DNA of 64,000 bases from assembly GCA_947450895.1 (NCBI GenBank), contig CANFWT010000001.1, positions 1-64,000 on the forward strand, given 5' to 3'. Positions within the stretch are counted from its first letter, which is position 1. Each line of letters starts with the position of its first letter. The notes beneath the pieces were generated by a model. The model made no database searches, was not told the origin of the DNA, and worked only from the letters and a program-made list of their open reading frames with translations. This DNA comes from Comamonadaceae bacterium (GTDB lineage: Bacteria > Pseudomonadota > Gammaproteobacteria > Burkholderiales > Burkholderiaceae_C). Positions 37,251 through 47,612 of the stretch are shown piece after piece. The translations under genes were made by a program, and so were the position numbers.

Positions 37251-38453
37251 CTAGCCGCCCGAGTTTCGGGGTTTGAACGGAGAGCGCTGCTGCAGATCAC
37301 CTAAGTAGTCTTCAATACCCGCGCCTTCGCGTTCCAAGAAACGGGCTACCGCGTCGGCAAACGCAGGGTGCGCAAGCCAGTGCCCACTGGTGGTTTTGAC
37401 CGGCAGCAGCGCGCGCGCCATTTTGTGTTCGCCCTGGGCGCCTCCCTCAAAACGCTGGTACCCGTGCGCGATGCACCAGGCCAGCGGCTGGTAGTAGCAG
37501 GCCTCAAAGTGCAGGCAATCCACCCGTTCCAGGGCGCCCCAATAGCGTCCATAGGCCACGGGTGGCTGTGCGCCCCCACGGTTTTTCGCCGCATCGCTGC
37601 TTAACGCAATGAGACTGCTGGCGATTGCGCGCCCGTCCTTCTCGGCAACAAACAGCAGCCAATTGTTCGCCAGTTCCGCTTGCATGCGGGTAAAGAAGTC
37701 GCGGCTCAGGTAGGGCGCGTTGCCGTGTTCCAGGTAGGTGCGCTCGTAGCAACGGTAAAAAAAGTCCCAGTCCGCGTCGCTGATGTCGGCGCCACGCGAC
37801 CAGCGGAAAACGACCCCTGCATCCGCGACCTTGCGCCGCTCCTGACGGATTTTTTTGCGCTTATCCTGCGCCATAGTGGCCAAGAAAGCGTCAAAGTCGG
37901 CGTAGCCCGGTGCGCTGTTGGTCCAGTGGAATTGCACCGTGTGGCGCAGCATCAGTCCGGCGTCGGCGCATGCTTGCGCGTCGTTGTCTGATGTGAATAG
38001 CAGGTGCAAGGACGAAAGTTGCTGCTCCTCGCACCAGGCCACCACCGCCCGGACCAGGGCGGCGCGGGCGTTCGCATCGACGGCGAGCAAGCGCGCGCCG
38101 GGCACCGGTGTGAACGGGACTGCTACTACCGCCTTGGGGTAATAGGCCAGGCCGTGTTGTTGGTAGGCGTTGGCCCAGGCCCAGTCGAACACGTATTCGC
38201 CGTAGGAATGGTCTTTGATGTAGAGCGCGCAGGCCGCCACCAGTTCCCCCGCACGCTCCAGGGTGATGACACGCGGATTCCAACCGGTGGCGGCGCAGGC
38301 GCTGGCGCTGGCGTCCATCGCGTGCAGATAGGCGTGCTGCATGAACGGGCTTGCGTCGCTTTGGAGATGCACCAGCGCATCCCAGGCATGGGGGTTGACC
38401 TGGGCAATACTTGGCAGAACCCGGGTGACATAATCAATTGCGCCCGTTGGCAT
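37251..38453 (-). CDS. FemAB-like/GNAT-fold protein (DUF482 family)
   Basis: The 400-residue protein matches the DUF482 (FemAB_like) group: SPFMQHAYLHAMDASASA, YVFDWAWANAYQQHGLAYYPKAVVAVPFTPVPGARLL, KRKKIRQERRKV and RYWGALERVDCLHFEACYYQPLAWCIAHGYQRFEGGAQGEHK are the conserved blocks. The fold is a double GNAT as in FemX aminoacyl transferases. The function is unknown; a peptidoglycan-related acyl or aminoacyl transfer has been guessed for the family. The ATG at 38453 lies 27 bases from the divergent nadE start. Confidence 0.8.
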   Translation of the reverse strand: MPTGAIDYVTRVLPSIAQVNPHAWDALVHLQSDASPFMQHAYLHAMDASASACAATGWNPRVITLERAGELVAACALYIKDHSYGEYVFDWAWANAYQQHGLAYYPKAVVAVPFTPVPGARLLAVDANARAALVRAVVAWCEEQQLSSLHLLFTSDNDAQACADAGLMLRHTVQFHWTNSAPGYADFDAFLATMAQDKRKKIRQERRKVADAGVVFRWSRGADISDADWDFFYRCYERTYLEHGNAPYLSRDFFTRMQAELANNWLLFVAEKDGRAIASSLIALSSDAAKNRGGAQPPVAYGRYWGALERVDCLHFEACYYQPLAWCIAHGYQRFEGGAQGEHKMARALLPVKTTSGHWLAHPAFADAVARFLEREGAGIEDYLGDLQQRSPFKPRNSGG

Positions 38454-38480
38454 TACTTTTTCCACCTTGGTTTTTGGTTC

Positions 38481-40157
38481 ATGACTCTCAAAATTTGCAT
38501 CGCGCAACTCAACTTTACCGTCGGAGACTTCGCGGGCAATGTCCAAAAAATCGTGGATGCAGCCCAACAGGCACATGCCCAGGGCGCGCGCCTGCTGCTC
38601 ACCCCTGAATTGTCGCTGTGCGGCTACGCCGCCGAAGACTTGTACTTGCGGCCGGCTTTTATGCAGGCCTGTGATCATGCACTCAAAGACCTCACCCAGC
38701 GGCTGGCGGGGCTAAGTGACATGACGGTAGTGGTGGGCCACCCGCAAGGCGGCGAGCGGCGTACGCCGTCGGTGGCGGTGCAAGAGCGCTTCAACTGTGC
38801 CAGTGTGCTGCGCCACGGGCAGCTTATTGCAACTTATGCCAAACGCGAGTTGCCCAATTACCAGGTGTTCGATGAGCGGCGCTACTTTGTGCCCGGGAAT
38901 GGCGTGTGTGTGTTTGAGGCGGGCGAGGAGGGCGCACGCGTGCGCGTGGGGCTGCTGATTTGCGAGGACGCCTGGTTTGAGGAGCCCGCGCGCCTGGCGC
39001 AGGAGGCTGGCGCGCAGGTACTGGCGGTGATCAATGCCTCGCCCTTCCACGTGGGCAAGGGCTACCAGCGCGAGACGGTGATGGCCGAGCGTGCCCGTGC
39101 GACGGGTTTGCCCTTGGTCTACGCGCATTTGGTAGGGGGGCAGGATGAACTGGTGTTCGAGGGTCATTCGTTTGCCCTCAACGCCAACGGCGCAGTGGCC
39201 GCACGCGCGCCGAGTTTCAAAGAGACGCTGTTTGACGTGGACTTGGAGGTCGCAGGCAGCGCGGCGCGTTGCAGCGGCGCGATTGAGCCGGTGCGCAGCG
39301 CCGAGGCCGACTTGTGGGACGCGCTGGTTTTGGGTGTGCGTGACTATCTGGGAAAAAACCGCTTTCCTGGGGCCCTATTAGGCTTGTCGGGCGGCATCGA
39401 TTCTGCGCTGGTGCTGGCGATCGCGGTGGACGCTTTGGGCGCCGACAAGGTTCGCACCATCATGATGCCGTCACCGTACACCGCCGACATCAGCTGGATT
39501 GATGCGCGCGAAATGGCGCAGCGCATGGGTGTGCGCTATGACGAAATTTCAATCGAGCCTGAGTTTGCTGCTTTCAAGGCATCCCTGGCCAGCGACTTTG
39601 CCGGGCGGGCCGACGACACCACCGAAGAAAACATCCAGGCCCGCATCCGCGGAACGCTGCTGATGGCGCTGAGTAATAAATTTGGCAGCATCGTGCTGAC
39701 CACTGGCAACAAGTCGGAAATGGCCACCGGTTACTGCACTTTGTATGGCGATATGGCGGGCGGCTTTGCGGTGATTAAAGACCTTTTGAAAACCCGCGTC
39801 TTTGAACTGGCGCGCTGGCGCAACGCCAACAACCCCTACGGCACCTGCGACCAGCCCATTCCCGAGCGCATCATCACGCGGCCGCCAAGCGCCGAGCTTC
39901 GCCCCGACCAAACCGACCAGGACAGCTTGCCACCCTACGTCGTGTTGGACGCGATCATTGAGCGCTATATGGAAAATGACACCAGCTTGGAACAACTCCT
40001 GGCCGCCGGATTTTTGCAGCCTGACGTGGAAAAGGTGACCCGTCTGATTCAGATCAACGAATACAAGCGCCGCCAGTCGCCGATCGGTATCAGGGTAAGC
40101 CACCGCAGCTTTGGTAAGGATTGGCGGTATCCTATTACCAACTGGTTTCGCGCCTGA
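38481..40157 (+). CDS. nadE: Glutamine-dependent NAD+ synthetase
   Basis: The 558-residue two-domain enzyme has an N-terminal nitrilase-type glutaminase (E in LLTPELSLCGYAAEDL, K in AKRELPNYQVFDERRYF, C in LLICEDAWFEEPARL) that delivers ammonia to the C-terminal ATP-dependent synthetase (LLGLSGGIDSALVLAIAVDALG near residue 300, MPSPYTADIS, GNKSEMATGYCTLYGD). It finishes NAD+ from nicotinate adenine dinucleotide. A long open frame upstream of 38481 is antisense to the neighbour and is not used. The PII gene follows after 33 bases. Confidence 0.96.
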   Translation: MTLKICIAQLNFTVGDFAGNVQKIVDAAQQAHAQGARLLLTPELSLCGYAAEDLYLRPAFMQACDHALKDLTQRLAGLSDMTVVVGHPQGGERRTPSVAVQERFNCASVLRHGQLIATYAKRELPNYQVFDERRYFVPGNGVCVFEAGEEGARVRVGLLICEDAWFEEPARLAQEAGAQVLAVINASPFHVGKGYQRETVMAERARATGLPLVYAHLVGGQDELVFEGHSFALNANGAVAARAPSFKETLFDVDLEVAGSAARCSGAIEPVRSAEADLWDALVLGVRDYLGKNRFPGALLGLSGGIDSALVLAIAVDALGADKVRTIMMPSPYTADISWIDAREMAQRMGVRYDEISIEPEFAAFKASLASDFAGRADDTTEENIQARIRGTLLMALSNKFGSIVLTTGNKSEMATGYCTLYGDMAGGFAVIKDLLKTRVFELARWRNANNPYGTCDQPIPERIITRPPSAELRPDQTDQDSLPPYVVLDAIIERYMENDTSLEQLLAAGFLQPDVEKVTRLIQINEYKRRQSPIGIRVSHRSFGKDWRYPITNWFRA

Positions 40158-40172
40158 GGCCAACCGCTTTAA

Positions 40173-40529
<357 letters not shown>

Positions 40530-40540
40530 GCGCTTGGGCT

Positions 40541-41038
40541 TTATCGGCTCAGCGGTTTTGACTTCACCAGTCTGGTGCCCGCCCAGGTGTCGTGCCAGAA
40601 CTGCTGCTCTGTGTTGAATCGGCTCAAAAAAGCCCAGATTACCACCCATCCGAAAAAAATCAGCCCGGTTTCGCCCCCGCTCAGGCCTAAAGGCCACACG
40701 AGTGCGAGCGGCGGCAAAATCCAGATCCACGCCAAAGCGTAGCGCCCCAGGGCTCGCTGCTGGCTGATAGCGTTACCTGCGGTATCAACGACTCGAATGT
40801 GCCAGGTCTTCATGGCCAAGGTTTGGCCTTTTGACCAAAACCAGACAAAGTAAATCCCAAAAATCAAAAACAAAAACGCCTGCAAACCATGGCGGTTGTC
40901 CATGGCATTGCGGGTCTGACTCAGGGTGCCAAACAGGTAGCCGGAGATAAATACGACACCAAACAGGAGCATCCCCTCATAAACCCAGCAGGCCATGCGC
41001 CGCCGGAGGGAGGGGGTCGAAAAGTTGCTTGAATTCAT
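40541..41038 (-). CDS. RDD-family membrane protein
   Basis: The 165-residue protein has three or four membrane segments and the RDD pattern (SLRRRMACWVYEGMLLFGVVFISGYLF, KGQTLAMKTWHIRVVDTAGN, WHDTWAGTRLV). The function of the family is unknown; some members take part in ion or proton antiport. It is the last gene of a leftward run that begins with a sigma factor, 81 bases after the DUF3106 gene. Confidence 0.8.
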   Translation of the reverse strand: MNSSNFSTPSLRRRMACWVYEGMLLFGVVFISGYLFGTLSQTRNAMDNRHGLQAFLFLIFGIYFVWFWSKGQTLAMKTWHIRVVDTAGNAISQQRALGRYALAWIWILPPLALVWPLGLSGGETGLIFFGWVVIWAFLSRFNTEQQFWHDTWAGTRLVKSKPLSR

Positions 41039-41119
41039 GGGGAAGTTCAGGTCGGTCGGGGCCTGATTGTGAGGCCAAACGCAGCGCTGGAGCACTCGTC
41101 CGGGATTCGCGCGGTCCAA

Positions 41120-41794
41120 TCACGGCTTGGCGCCGGGGGAAGGGGCTTGAACGCTCTCTTTGGTGTTGGAATATTGCGGCAGCAGCGTGTAGCGGTCCAC
41201 CGTTGTACGTTGACTCACCGCGGCGCGCACTTCTTCAGGGGTTTTTCTGGTCACAGGCACCTCGGCCAGTTTGCTGGCATGAACCGGCTTGACCGCCACC
41301 GCAGCACCCACGGGCTTCTTGGGCGCAGCGTTTAGCAATGCCTGCTTTTTGCTTTCAGGCAAAGCCTGGTATGCCTCCCAGTTTGCCACGCGCGAATCGG
41401 TAGGAAGCTTCTTGGTCTGCGCAAAATTGAGTCGGGCCAACTCCCGGTCTTTTGGGCTGAGAGCCGCCCAATCCACCATTCTGTCGTTCAAGCGTGCTTT
41501 GTCCGCTTCGGACATCTCCGGGTACTTCTGAACCAAGGTAATCCACTTGCTCTTGTGCCCCGGCGAAAGGCTTGGCCAAGTTGTAGCCAGGGGCGCCAGT
41601 GCGATTTTTTGGTTGGGACTGAGTTCGGACCAGCCCGGCCCAATTTCCGTGCGCGACGGGGTGGCGGGGGCTGAAATTTGGCTTTGGGGTGCGGGAGGGG
41701 CCGGCTCGGACTGTGCAAAAACAGCGCCCACGCCCAAAGCCAGGTGCATGAGAAGCATGCTTGAGCGTGCAGATTGGTTGCGCACTGGGGTCAT
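41120..41794 (-). CDS. Exported DUF3106 protein
   Basis: The protein has 224 residues. A signal peptide (SSMLLMHLALGVGAVFAQ) is followed by a proline-rich stretch and then the DUF3106 repeat-like helices, each reading W-x-x-L-x-P-x-x-K/R (GWSELSPNQKIALAPLATTWPSLSPGHKSKW, and later VDWAALSPKDRELAR). The W..LSP..K/R units recall zinc-resistance/Spy-like stress chaperone helices, but no function is known. The start at 41794 gives a clean signal peptide; an ATG at 41842 inside the DUF3619 gene is the alternative. Confidence 0.75.
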   Translation of the reverse strand: MTPVRNQSARSSMLLMHLALGVGAVFAQSEPAPPAPQSQISAPATPSRTEIGPGWSELSPNQKIALAPLATTWPSLSPGHKSKWITLVQKYPEMSEADKARLNDRMVDWAALSPKDRELARLNFAQTKKLPTDSRVANWEAYQALPESKKQALLNAAPKKPVGAAVAVKPVHASKLAEVPVTRKTPEEVRAAVSQRTTVDRYTLLPQYSNTKESVQAPSPGAKP

Positions 41795-41828
41795 CAGGCA
41801 AAGGTTGTGTTCGGCTTTGCCGAACACA

Positions 41829-42254
41829 TCAATCTTTTGCATCCAATTTCAAATATTGGGCGAAACCTGGGTCAGTGTAGGCGCTCGGTGGCAGGTCGCC
41901 GGTGAGCAATTCTGCGTCTACCTCAGCGATTTCACTGGCGCGCAACTGGTCTTGCAGATTCCCAATGCCCAATAAGCCCAAGGTCAAGGCGAGCAGGGGA
42001 ATCAAAAATGCTGCCCGCCCCCAAAAACCAAATCCACCGCCCAAAATAGCGCCGCCGCCCTGGGCCACGACAACGGGCACGTGCACCGATTCTGGGATAC
42101 GCCGGCGCGCCAGTGCCTGAACGCGCGCAGCGCGCAGACGCTCAGAGACATCGCCCGGAATGCCTTGTAGAGCGTGGTCCAGTTGGCTCGCAACGCGCGC
42201 ACCAAACTGGTTGATGAGGTGCTGCGAAGCAGCAGTATTCAATGGGCTGTTCAT
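41829..42254 (-). CDS. DUF3619 single-span protein, candidate anti-sigma factor
   Basis: The 141-residue protein has a soluble N-terminal helix region (SQHLINQFGARVASQLDHAL, LRAARVQALARRR), one membrane helix at about 80-100 (FLIPLLALTLGLLGIGNL) and a short, acidic outer tail (AEVDAELLTGDLPPSAYTDPGFAQYL). The layout, with a start overlapping the sigma gene stop by four bases (ATGA), is that of an anti-sigma factor. No zinc-binding HxxxCxxC is present. The role is inferred from position only. Confidence 0.7.
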   Translation of the reverse strand: MNSPLNTAASQHLINQFGARVASQLDHALQGIPGDVSERLRAARVQALARRRIPESVHVPVVVAQGGGAILGGGFGFWGRAAFLIPLLALTLGLLGIGNLQDQLRASEIAEVDAELLTGDLPPSAYTDPGFAQYLKLDAKD

Positions 42255-42817
42255 AAAAAAATTCCTCTGGCTCGCAATGCCTTAGCCAATGCCGCAACTG
42301 CCCGAAAGCAGTGCGTTTTCACGCTGCCTTGGGAGCAACCCATGGCACTGGCTGTTTCCGCAACATCCATATCCTCCCAGTAACGCATGAGGAAGGCTTC
42401 CCGTTGACGCGCTGGTAATTCTTGGATTTCTTCCTCAATGAGATGCAAAGTTTGTGCCCGGTCCGCCTGGTGCTGCGGGTTGTCTTTTTGATCCGGATCA
42501 CGGTCCAGCAGCAAAGTCTCTAAAACATCAAAATCTCCACCATCTTCGCCTGCTTCGAAGTCACCCAGTCGAGTAAACAGCGCATTTTGGGTCTTTTGCC
42601 GCCGAAACCAGTCCAAAGTGCTGTTCGTCAATATTCGCTGGAACAACATGGGCAACTCTTCCACCGGCTTGTGGCCGTAATGCTCGGCGAGCTTCATCAT
42701 GCTGTCTTGCACGATGTCCAACGCCGACTCTTGGTTTCTTACGTGGTAGAGCGAACGCTTGAATGCACGCTTTTCCACGCCTCGCAAGAACGCGTCAAGC
42801 TCTTTTTCGGAAGCCAA
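42251..42817 (-). CDS. ECF-like RNA polymerase sigma factor
   Basis: The 188-residue sigma-70-family protein has region 2 (AFKRSLYHVRNQESALDIVQDSMMKLAEHY, then FQRILTNSTLDWFRRQ) and region 4 (IQELPARQREAFLMRYWEDMDVAETASAMGCSQGSVKTHCFRAVAALAKAL), with an acidic linker between. A stop codon lies two codons upstream in frame, so the start must be the TTG at 42817 or further inside; the TTG gives a complete region 2. It heads the DUF3619-DUF3106-RDD operon. Confidence 0.88.
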   Translation of the reverse strand: MASEKELDAFLRGVEKRAFKRSLYHVRNQESALDIVQDSMMKLAEHYGHKPVEELPMLFQRILTNSTLDWFRRQKTQNALFTRLGDFEAGEDGGDFDVLETLLLDRDPDQKDNPQHQADRAQTLHLIEEEIQELPARQREAFLMRYWEDMDVAETASAMGCSQGSVKTHCFRAVAALAKALRARGIFL

Positions 42818-43091
42818 GGGCTAACACCAGGTGTTTGAAGGGCGGAGGGTGCACGATTTTGTGGAGAGTTTCTGCTGACCTTTGCAGATTATTGCACCGC
42901 GCCAGCGGCGCTCGCCAAGCGCTTTGCGCATGATGCGATAATTCGCATTGCAACTCAAATGCAAACGGGTTCTGGCCCGGCGCAGCATTCAATGCGCCCA
43001 TGGCCTTGACCTCAAGTCCCGACGCGACGCCACAAGCGTTTGCCAAGGGGCACCCAAGGTCTTTCGTTAGAGAAATTCACAAAGGTTCATC

Positions 43092-44861
43092 ATGGAATTA
43101 TCAAAAGTCGAACACGCCGCAGCTGCCGACGCAGCAGCCACCTCCGAACTGCGCGGAGCAGAAATACTCGTCAAGGCCCTGCAGGCGGAAAACGTCAAAT
43201 ACATCTGGGGATACCCTGGTGGCGCGGTTCTGCACATTTACGACGCATTTTTCAAACAAGACACGATCCAGCACGTGCTGGTACGCCACGAGCAGGCAGC
43301 GGTGCACGCGGCCGACGGCTACGCACGTGCCACCGGCGACGTGGGCGTTGCGCTCGTGACCTCAGGCCCCGGCGTCACCAATGCAGTTACCGGAATCGCC
43401 ACCGCTTACATGGACAGCATCCCGATGGTGATCATCACCGGGCAGGTTCCTACGCACGCCATTGGGCTTGATGCCTTCCAGGAGTGCGATACCGTGGGCA
43501 TCACCCGCCCCATCGTGAAGCACAACTTCTTGGTCAAGGACGCGCGCGACCTGGCTGAGACCATGAAAAAGGCTTTTCACATTGCCCGCAGCGGCCGTCC
43601 CGGCCCGGTAGTGGTGGATATCCCCAAAGACGTGTCCTTCAAGAAAGTGCCTTACGCTGGGTACCCTGCGAGCGTAGAAATGCGCTCCTACAACCCGGTG
43701 CGCAAGGGCCATGGAGGCCAGATTCGCAAGGCGCTGCAGCTCTTGCTGACGGCAAAGCGTCCCTATATTTACACGGGCGGTGGCGTATTGCTGAGCAATG
43801 CGTCCGCAGAACTGCGCACACTGGTCGACATGCTGGGCTATCCCTGCACCAACACCCTGATGGGCTTGGGCGCCTATCCGGCCAGCGACCGCAAGTTCCT
43901 GGGCATGCTGGGCATGCACGGCACGGTGGAAGCCAACAACGCCATGCAAAACTGCGATGTGCTGCTGGCGGTGGGCGCCCGTTTTGATGACCGCGTGATC
44001 GGTAACCCCAAGCATTTTGCGCAAAACGAGCGGAAGATCATTCACATCGACATCGACCCTTCAAGCATATCCAAGCGCGTCAAGGTGGATATTCCGATTG
44101 TGGGTGACGTCAAAGAGGTGTTGAACGAATTGATCGCCATGGTCAAGGAAAGCACGATCAAGCCCGACGGCAATGCCTTGGGCGCCTGGTGGGACACCAT
44201 TGAAGGCTGGCGCAAGCGCGATTGCATGAAATACAACCCTGGTAAAGGGGATGTGATCAAGCCGCAGTTCGTGGTGGAAACGCTGTGGAACATGACCAAG
44301 GATGCGGACACCTACATCACGTCCGACGTGGGGCAGCACCAAATGTGGGCCGCACAGTACTACAAGTTTGACGAGCCACGCCGCTGGATCAACTCCGGCG
44401 GTCTGGGCACCATGGGCGTGGGCATTCCCTACGCCATGGGTATCAAACTGGCCAAGCCAGAGAGCGAGGTTTTTTGCATTACCGGCGAGGGTTCGGTGCA
44501 GATGTGCATCCAGGAACTGTCGACTTGCCTGCAATACAACACGCCTATCAAGATTTGTGCGCTGAACAATCGCTACCTTGGCATGGTGCGTCAGTGGCAG
44601 GAGATTGATTACGAGGGTCGCTACAGCCACAGCTATATGGATGCCCTGCCCAATTTTGTGAAGTTGGCCGAGGCCTATGGGCACGTCGGCATGCTCATTG
44701 AGCGTCCGGAGGATGTGGAGCCTGCGCTGCGCGAAGCCCGCCGCCTCAAGGACCGAACGGTGTTCATGGACTTCCGCACCGACCCCACCGAAAACGTGTT
44801 CCCCATGGTGCAAGCCGGCAAGGGGATTACCGAAATGCTGCTGGGCTCGGAAGACCTCTAA
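43092..44861 (+). CDS. ilvB: Acetolactate synthase large (catalytic) subunit
   Basis: The 589-residue thiamin-diphosphate enzyme condenses two pyruvates, or pyruvate with 2-oxobutyrate, the first common step to valine, leucine and isoleucine. It has the catalytic glutamate in LVRHEQAAVHAADGYARATG, the FAD-binding middle domain (VGARFDDRVIGNPKHF) and the ThDP/Mg motif (ITGEGSVQMCIQELSTCLQYNTPIKICALNN). The first 25 residues are a low-conservation extension. It begins a run with ilvH and ilvC. Confidence 0.97.
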   Translation: MELSKVEHAAAADAAATSELRGAEILVKALQAENVKYIWGYPGGAVLHIYDAFFKQDTIQHVLVRHEQAAVHAADGYARATGDVGVALVTSGPGVTNAVTGIATAYMDSIPMVIITGQVPTHAIGLDAFQECDTVGITRPIVKHNFLVKDARDLAETMKKAFHIARSGRPGPVVVDIPKDVSFKKVPYAGYPASVEMRSYNPVRKGHGGQIRKALQLLLTAKRPYIYTGGGVLLSNASAELRTLVDMLGYPCTNTLMGLGAYPASDRKFLGMLGMHGTVEANNAMQNCDVLLAVGARFDDRVIGNPKHFAQNERKIIHIDIDPSSISKRVKVDIPIVGDVKEVLNELIAMVKESTIKPDGNALGAWWDTIEGWRKRDCMKYNPGKGDVIKPQFVVETLWNMTKDADTYITSDVGQHQMWAAQYYKFDEPRRWINSGGLGTMGVGIPYAMGIKLAKPESEVFCITGEGSVQMCIQELSTCLQYNTPIKICALNNRYLGMVRQWQEIDYEGRYSHSYMDALPNFVKLAEAYGHVGMLIERPEDVEPALREARRLKDRTVFMDFRTDPTENVFPMVQAGKGITEMLLGSEDL

Positions 44862-44978
44862 GCCGTCGGCGGTGTCTGCCGCTTCTTACTTTTTATTTTT
44901 AATTGACGAATCTATTGCCTGCCAAGCCCTGACGTTACCGCGCCAGGGGGAGGGCAGCGAAAAGAGGAATCTTCGCTT

Positions 44979-45470
44979 ATGAAACACATCATTGCAGTTT
45001 TGCTGGAAAACGAGCCCGGAGCTTTGTCGCGCGTGGTTGGCCTGTTTTCAGCCCGGGGTTACAACATCGAGTCGCTCACCGTGGCGCCCACGGAAGACGC
45101 CAGCCTCTCACGCATGACGATACAGACCACCGGCTCGGATGACGTGATTGAACAAATCACGAAGCACTTGAACCGCCTGATCGAGGTCGTGAAAGTTGTT
45201 GACCTCACGGAAGGTGCGTACATCGAGCGTGAGTTGATGATGGTCAAGGTTCGCGCCGTCGGCAAGGAGCGCGAGGAAATGAAGCGTATGGCCGATATTT
45301 TTCGCGGTCGCATCATTGACGTTACCGACAAGAGTTACACCGTTGAGCTGACCGGCGACCAGTCGAAAAACGATGCGTTCCTCCAGGCCATTGAGGCCGG
45401 CGCGATTTTGGAGACTGTGCGCACGGGCTCTAGCGGTATTGGACGCGGGGAGCGCATTTTGCGCGTGTAG
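44979..45470 (+). CDS. ilvH: Acetolactate synthase small (regulatory) subunit
   Basis: The 163-residue partner of IlvB starts with an ACT domain (IIAVLLENEPGALSRVVGLFSARGYNIESLTVAPTED) that binds valine for feedback inhibition. The C-terminal domain (RAVGKEREEMKRMADIFRGRIIDV) contacts the catalytic subunit. It lies 117 bases after ilvB. The length matches the IlvH type (about 163). Confidence 0.96.
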   Translation: MKHIIAVLLENEPGALSRVVGLFSARGYNIESLTVAPTEDASLSRMTIQTTGSDDVIEQITKHLNRLIEVVKVVDLTEGAYIERELMMVKVRAVGKEREEMKRMADIFRGRIIDVTDKSYTVELTGDQSKNDAFLQAIEAGAILETVRTGSSGIGRGERILRV

Positions 45471-45534
45471 TCAGAACCGCTTACGGGTTTTCCATGCGCG
45501 TGCTTTGTGCATGCTCAGCGCGTTTGGACAGTGA

Positions 45535-46635
<1,101 letters not shown>

Positions 46636-46652
46636 GCTGGTTTTGCGTCGTC

Positions 46653-46685
46653 GTCAAAGGCCACTTCGGTGGCCTTTGACATTTT
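46653..46685 (+). terminator. Intrinsic terminator after ilvC
   Basis: GTCAAAGGCCAC (46653-46664) and GTGGCCTTTGAC (46669-46680) form a perfect 12-pair stem closed by the very stable TTCG tetraloop, followed by ATTTTT. It ends the ilvB-ilvH-ilvC unit before pssA. Confidence 0.92.
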
Positions 46686-46744
46686 TGGGATCTGCGCTTT
46701 TCAGGGCGGCGCGTACACTGGCGCATTGTGGTAGGAGGAATGAT

Positions 46745-47560
46745 ATGGACGAGGAACTAGAGACGACGGTCGAGTCGGAAGGGCCGGTATTGGTACGCAA
46801 ACGTCGTAAAGGCATTTATGTGCTGCCCAACCTGTTTACGCTGGCAGCCTTGTTTGGTGGTTTTTATGCCATCGTGATGGCGATGGAGGGACAGTTTGTG
46901 CAATCCGCCATCGGCGTGTTTTGTGCCATGGTGCTTGACAGCCTGGATGGCCGGGTGGCGCGTATGACCAACACGCAAAGCGCATTTGGCGAGCAAATGG
47001 ATTCGCTCTCGGACATGGTTTCTTTTGGCGCCGCACCTGCGCTGATTTCTTACGTGTGGGTCCTCAAAGGCCTGGGTAAATGGGGCTGGTTTGCCGCATT
47101 TGTTTACTGTGCCTGTGCCGCACTGCGCCTGGCGCGCTTCAACGTTAACACCCACGTGGTCGATAAGCGCTACTTTCAAGGGTTGCCATCGCCCGCTGCC
47201 GCTGCCTTGGTGGCGGGTTTCATGTGGTGGTGCACGGACCGCGGAATTCCAGCCTCCAGCGTGGCCTGGTTTGTGTTTGCCTGGGTGCTTTATGCGGGCC
47301 TGACGATGGTGACCAACGTGCCGTTTTACAGTTTCAAGGACGTGAGCATGAAGCAAAGTGTGCCGTTTGCGGTGATCGTCATGATTGCCTTGGGCATTGC
47401 CGTGATCAATATTGACCCGCCGACCGTCATGTTTGGCGTGTTCGTGGCCTATGGCATGAGCGGTTATATCGTTTACGCCATACGCAAGTTCAAGGGCATT
47501 CACACGAGCGTGATCAGCACCTCGACTGACGAGCCCGATGAGCGCGGCATGCACCGTTAA
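46745..47560 (+). CDS. pssA: CDP-diacylglycerol-serine O-phosphatidyltransferase
   Basis: The 271-residue membrane enzyme makes phosphatidylserine, the precursor of phosphatidylethanolamine. The CDP-alcohol phosphotransferase motif D-G-x2-A-R-x8-G-x3-D-x3-D is visible as LDGRVARMTNTQSAFGEQMDSLSDMVSFG. About eight membrane segments follow. The ATG at 46745 follows AGGAGGAA. It sits between ilvC and leuA, as in many betaproteobacteria. Confidence 0.95.
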   Translation: MDEELETTVESEGPVLVRKRRKGIYVLPNLFTLAALFGGFYAIVMAMEGQFVQSAIGVFCAMVLDSLDGRVARMTNTQSAFGEQMDSLSDMVSFGAAPALISYVWVLKGLGKWGWFAAFVYCACAALRLARFNVNTHVVDKRYFQGLPSPAAAALVAGFMWWCTDRGIPASSVAWFVFAWVLYAGLTMVTNVPFYSFKDVSMKQSVPFAVIVMIALGIAVINIDPPTVMFGVFVAYGMSGYIVYAIRKFKGIHTSVISTSTDEPDERGMHR

Positions 47561-47612
47561 GTACTGTGGCCCGTCAGGGCCCTGGATCGATACCTAATCT
47601 GGAGACGCACCG

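Noticed and set aside
38004..38480. N-terminal extension of nadE by 159 codons
   Set aside because: It lies antisense inside the FemAB-like gene and is not NadE-like; the family start MTLKICIAQLNF is at 38481.
42818..43091. Attenuator or leader peptide upstream of ilvB
   Set aside because: No short frame rich in Leu/Val/Ile codons and no terminator/antiterminator pair was seen; GATAAT at 42937 lacks a matching -35.
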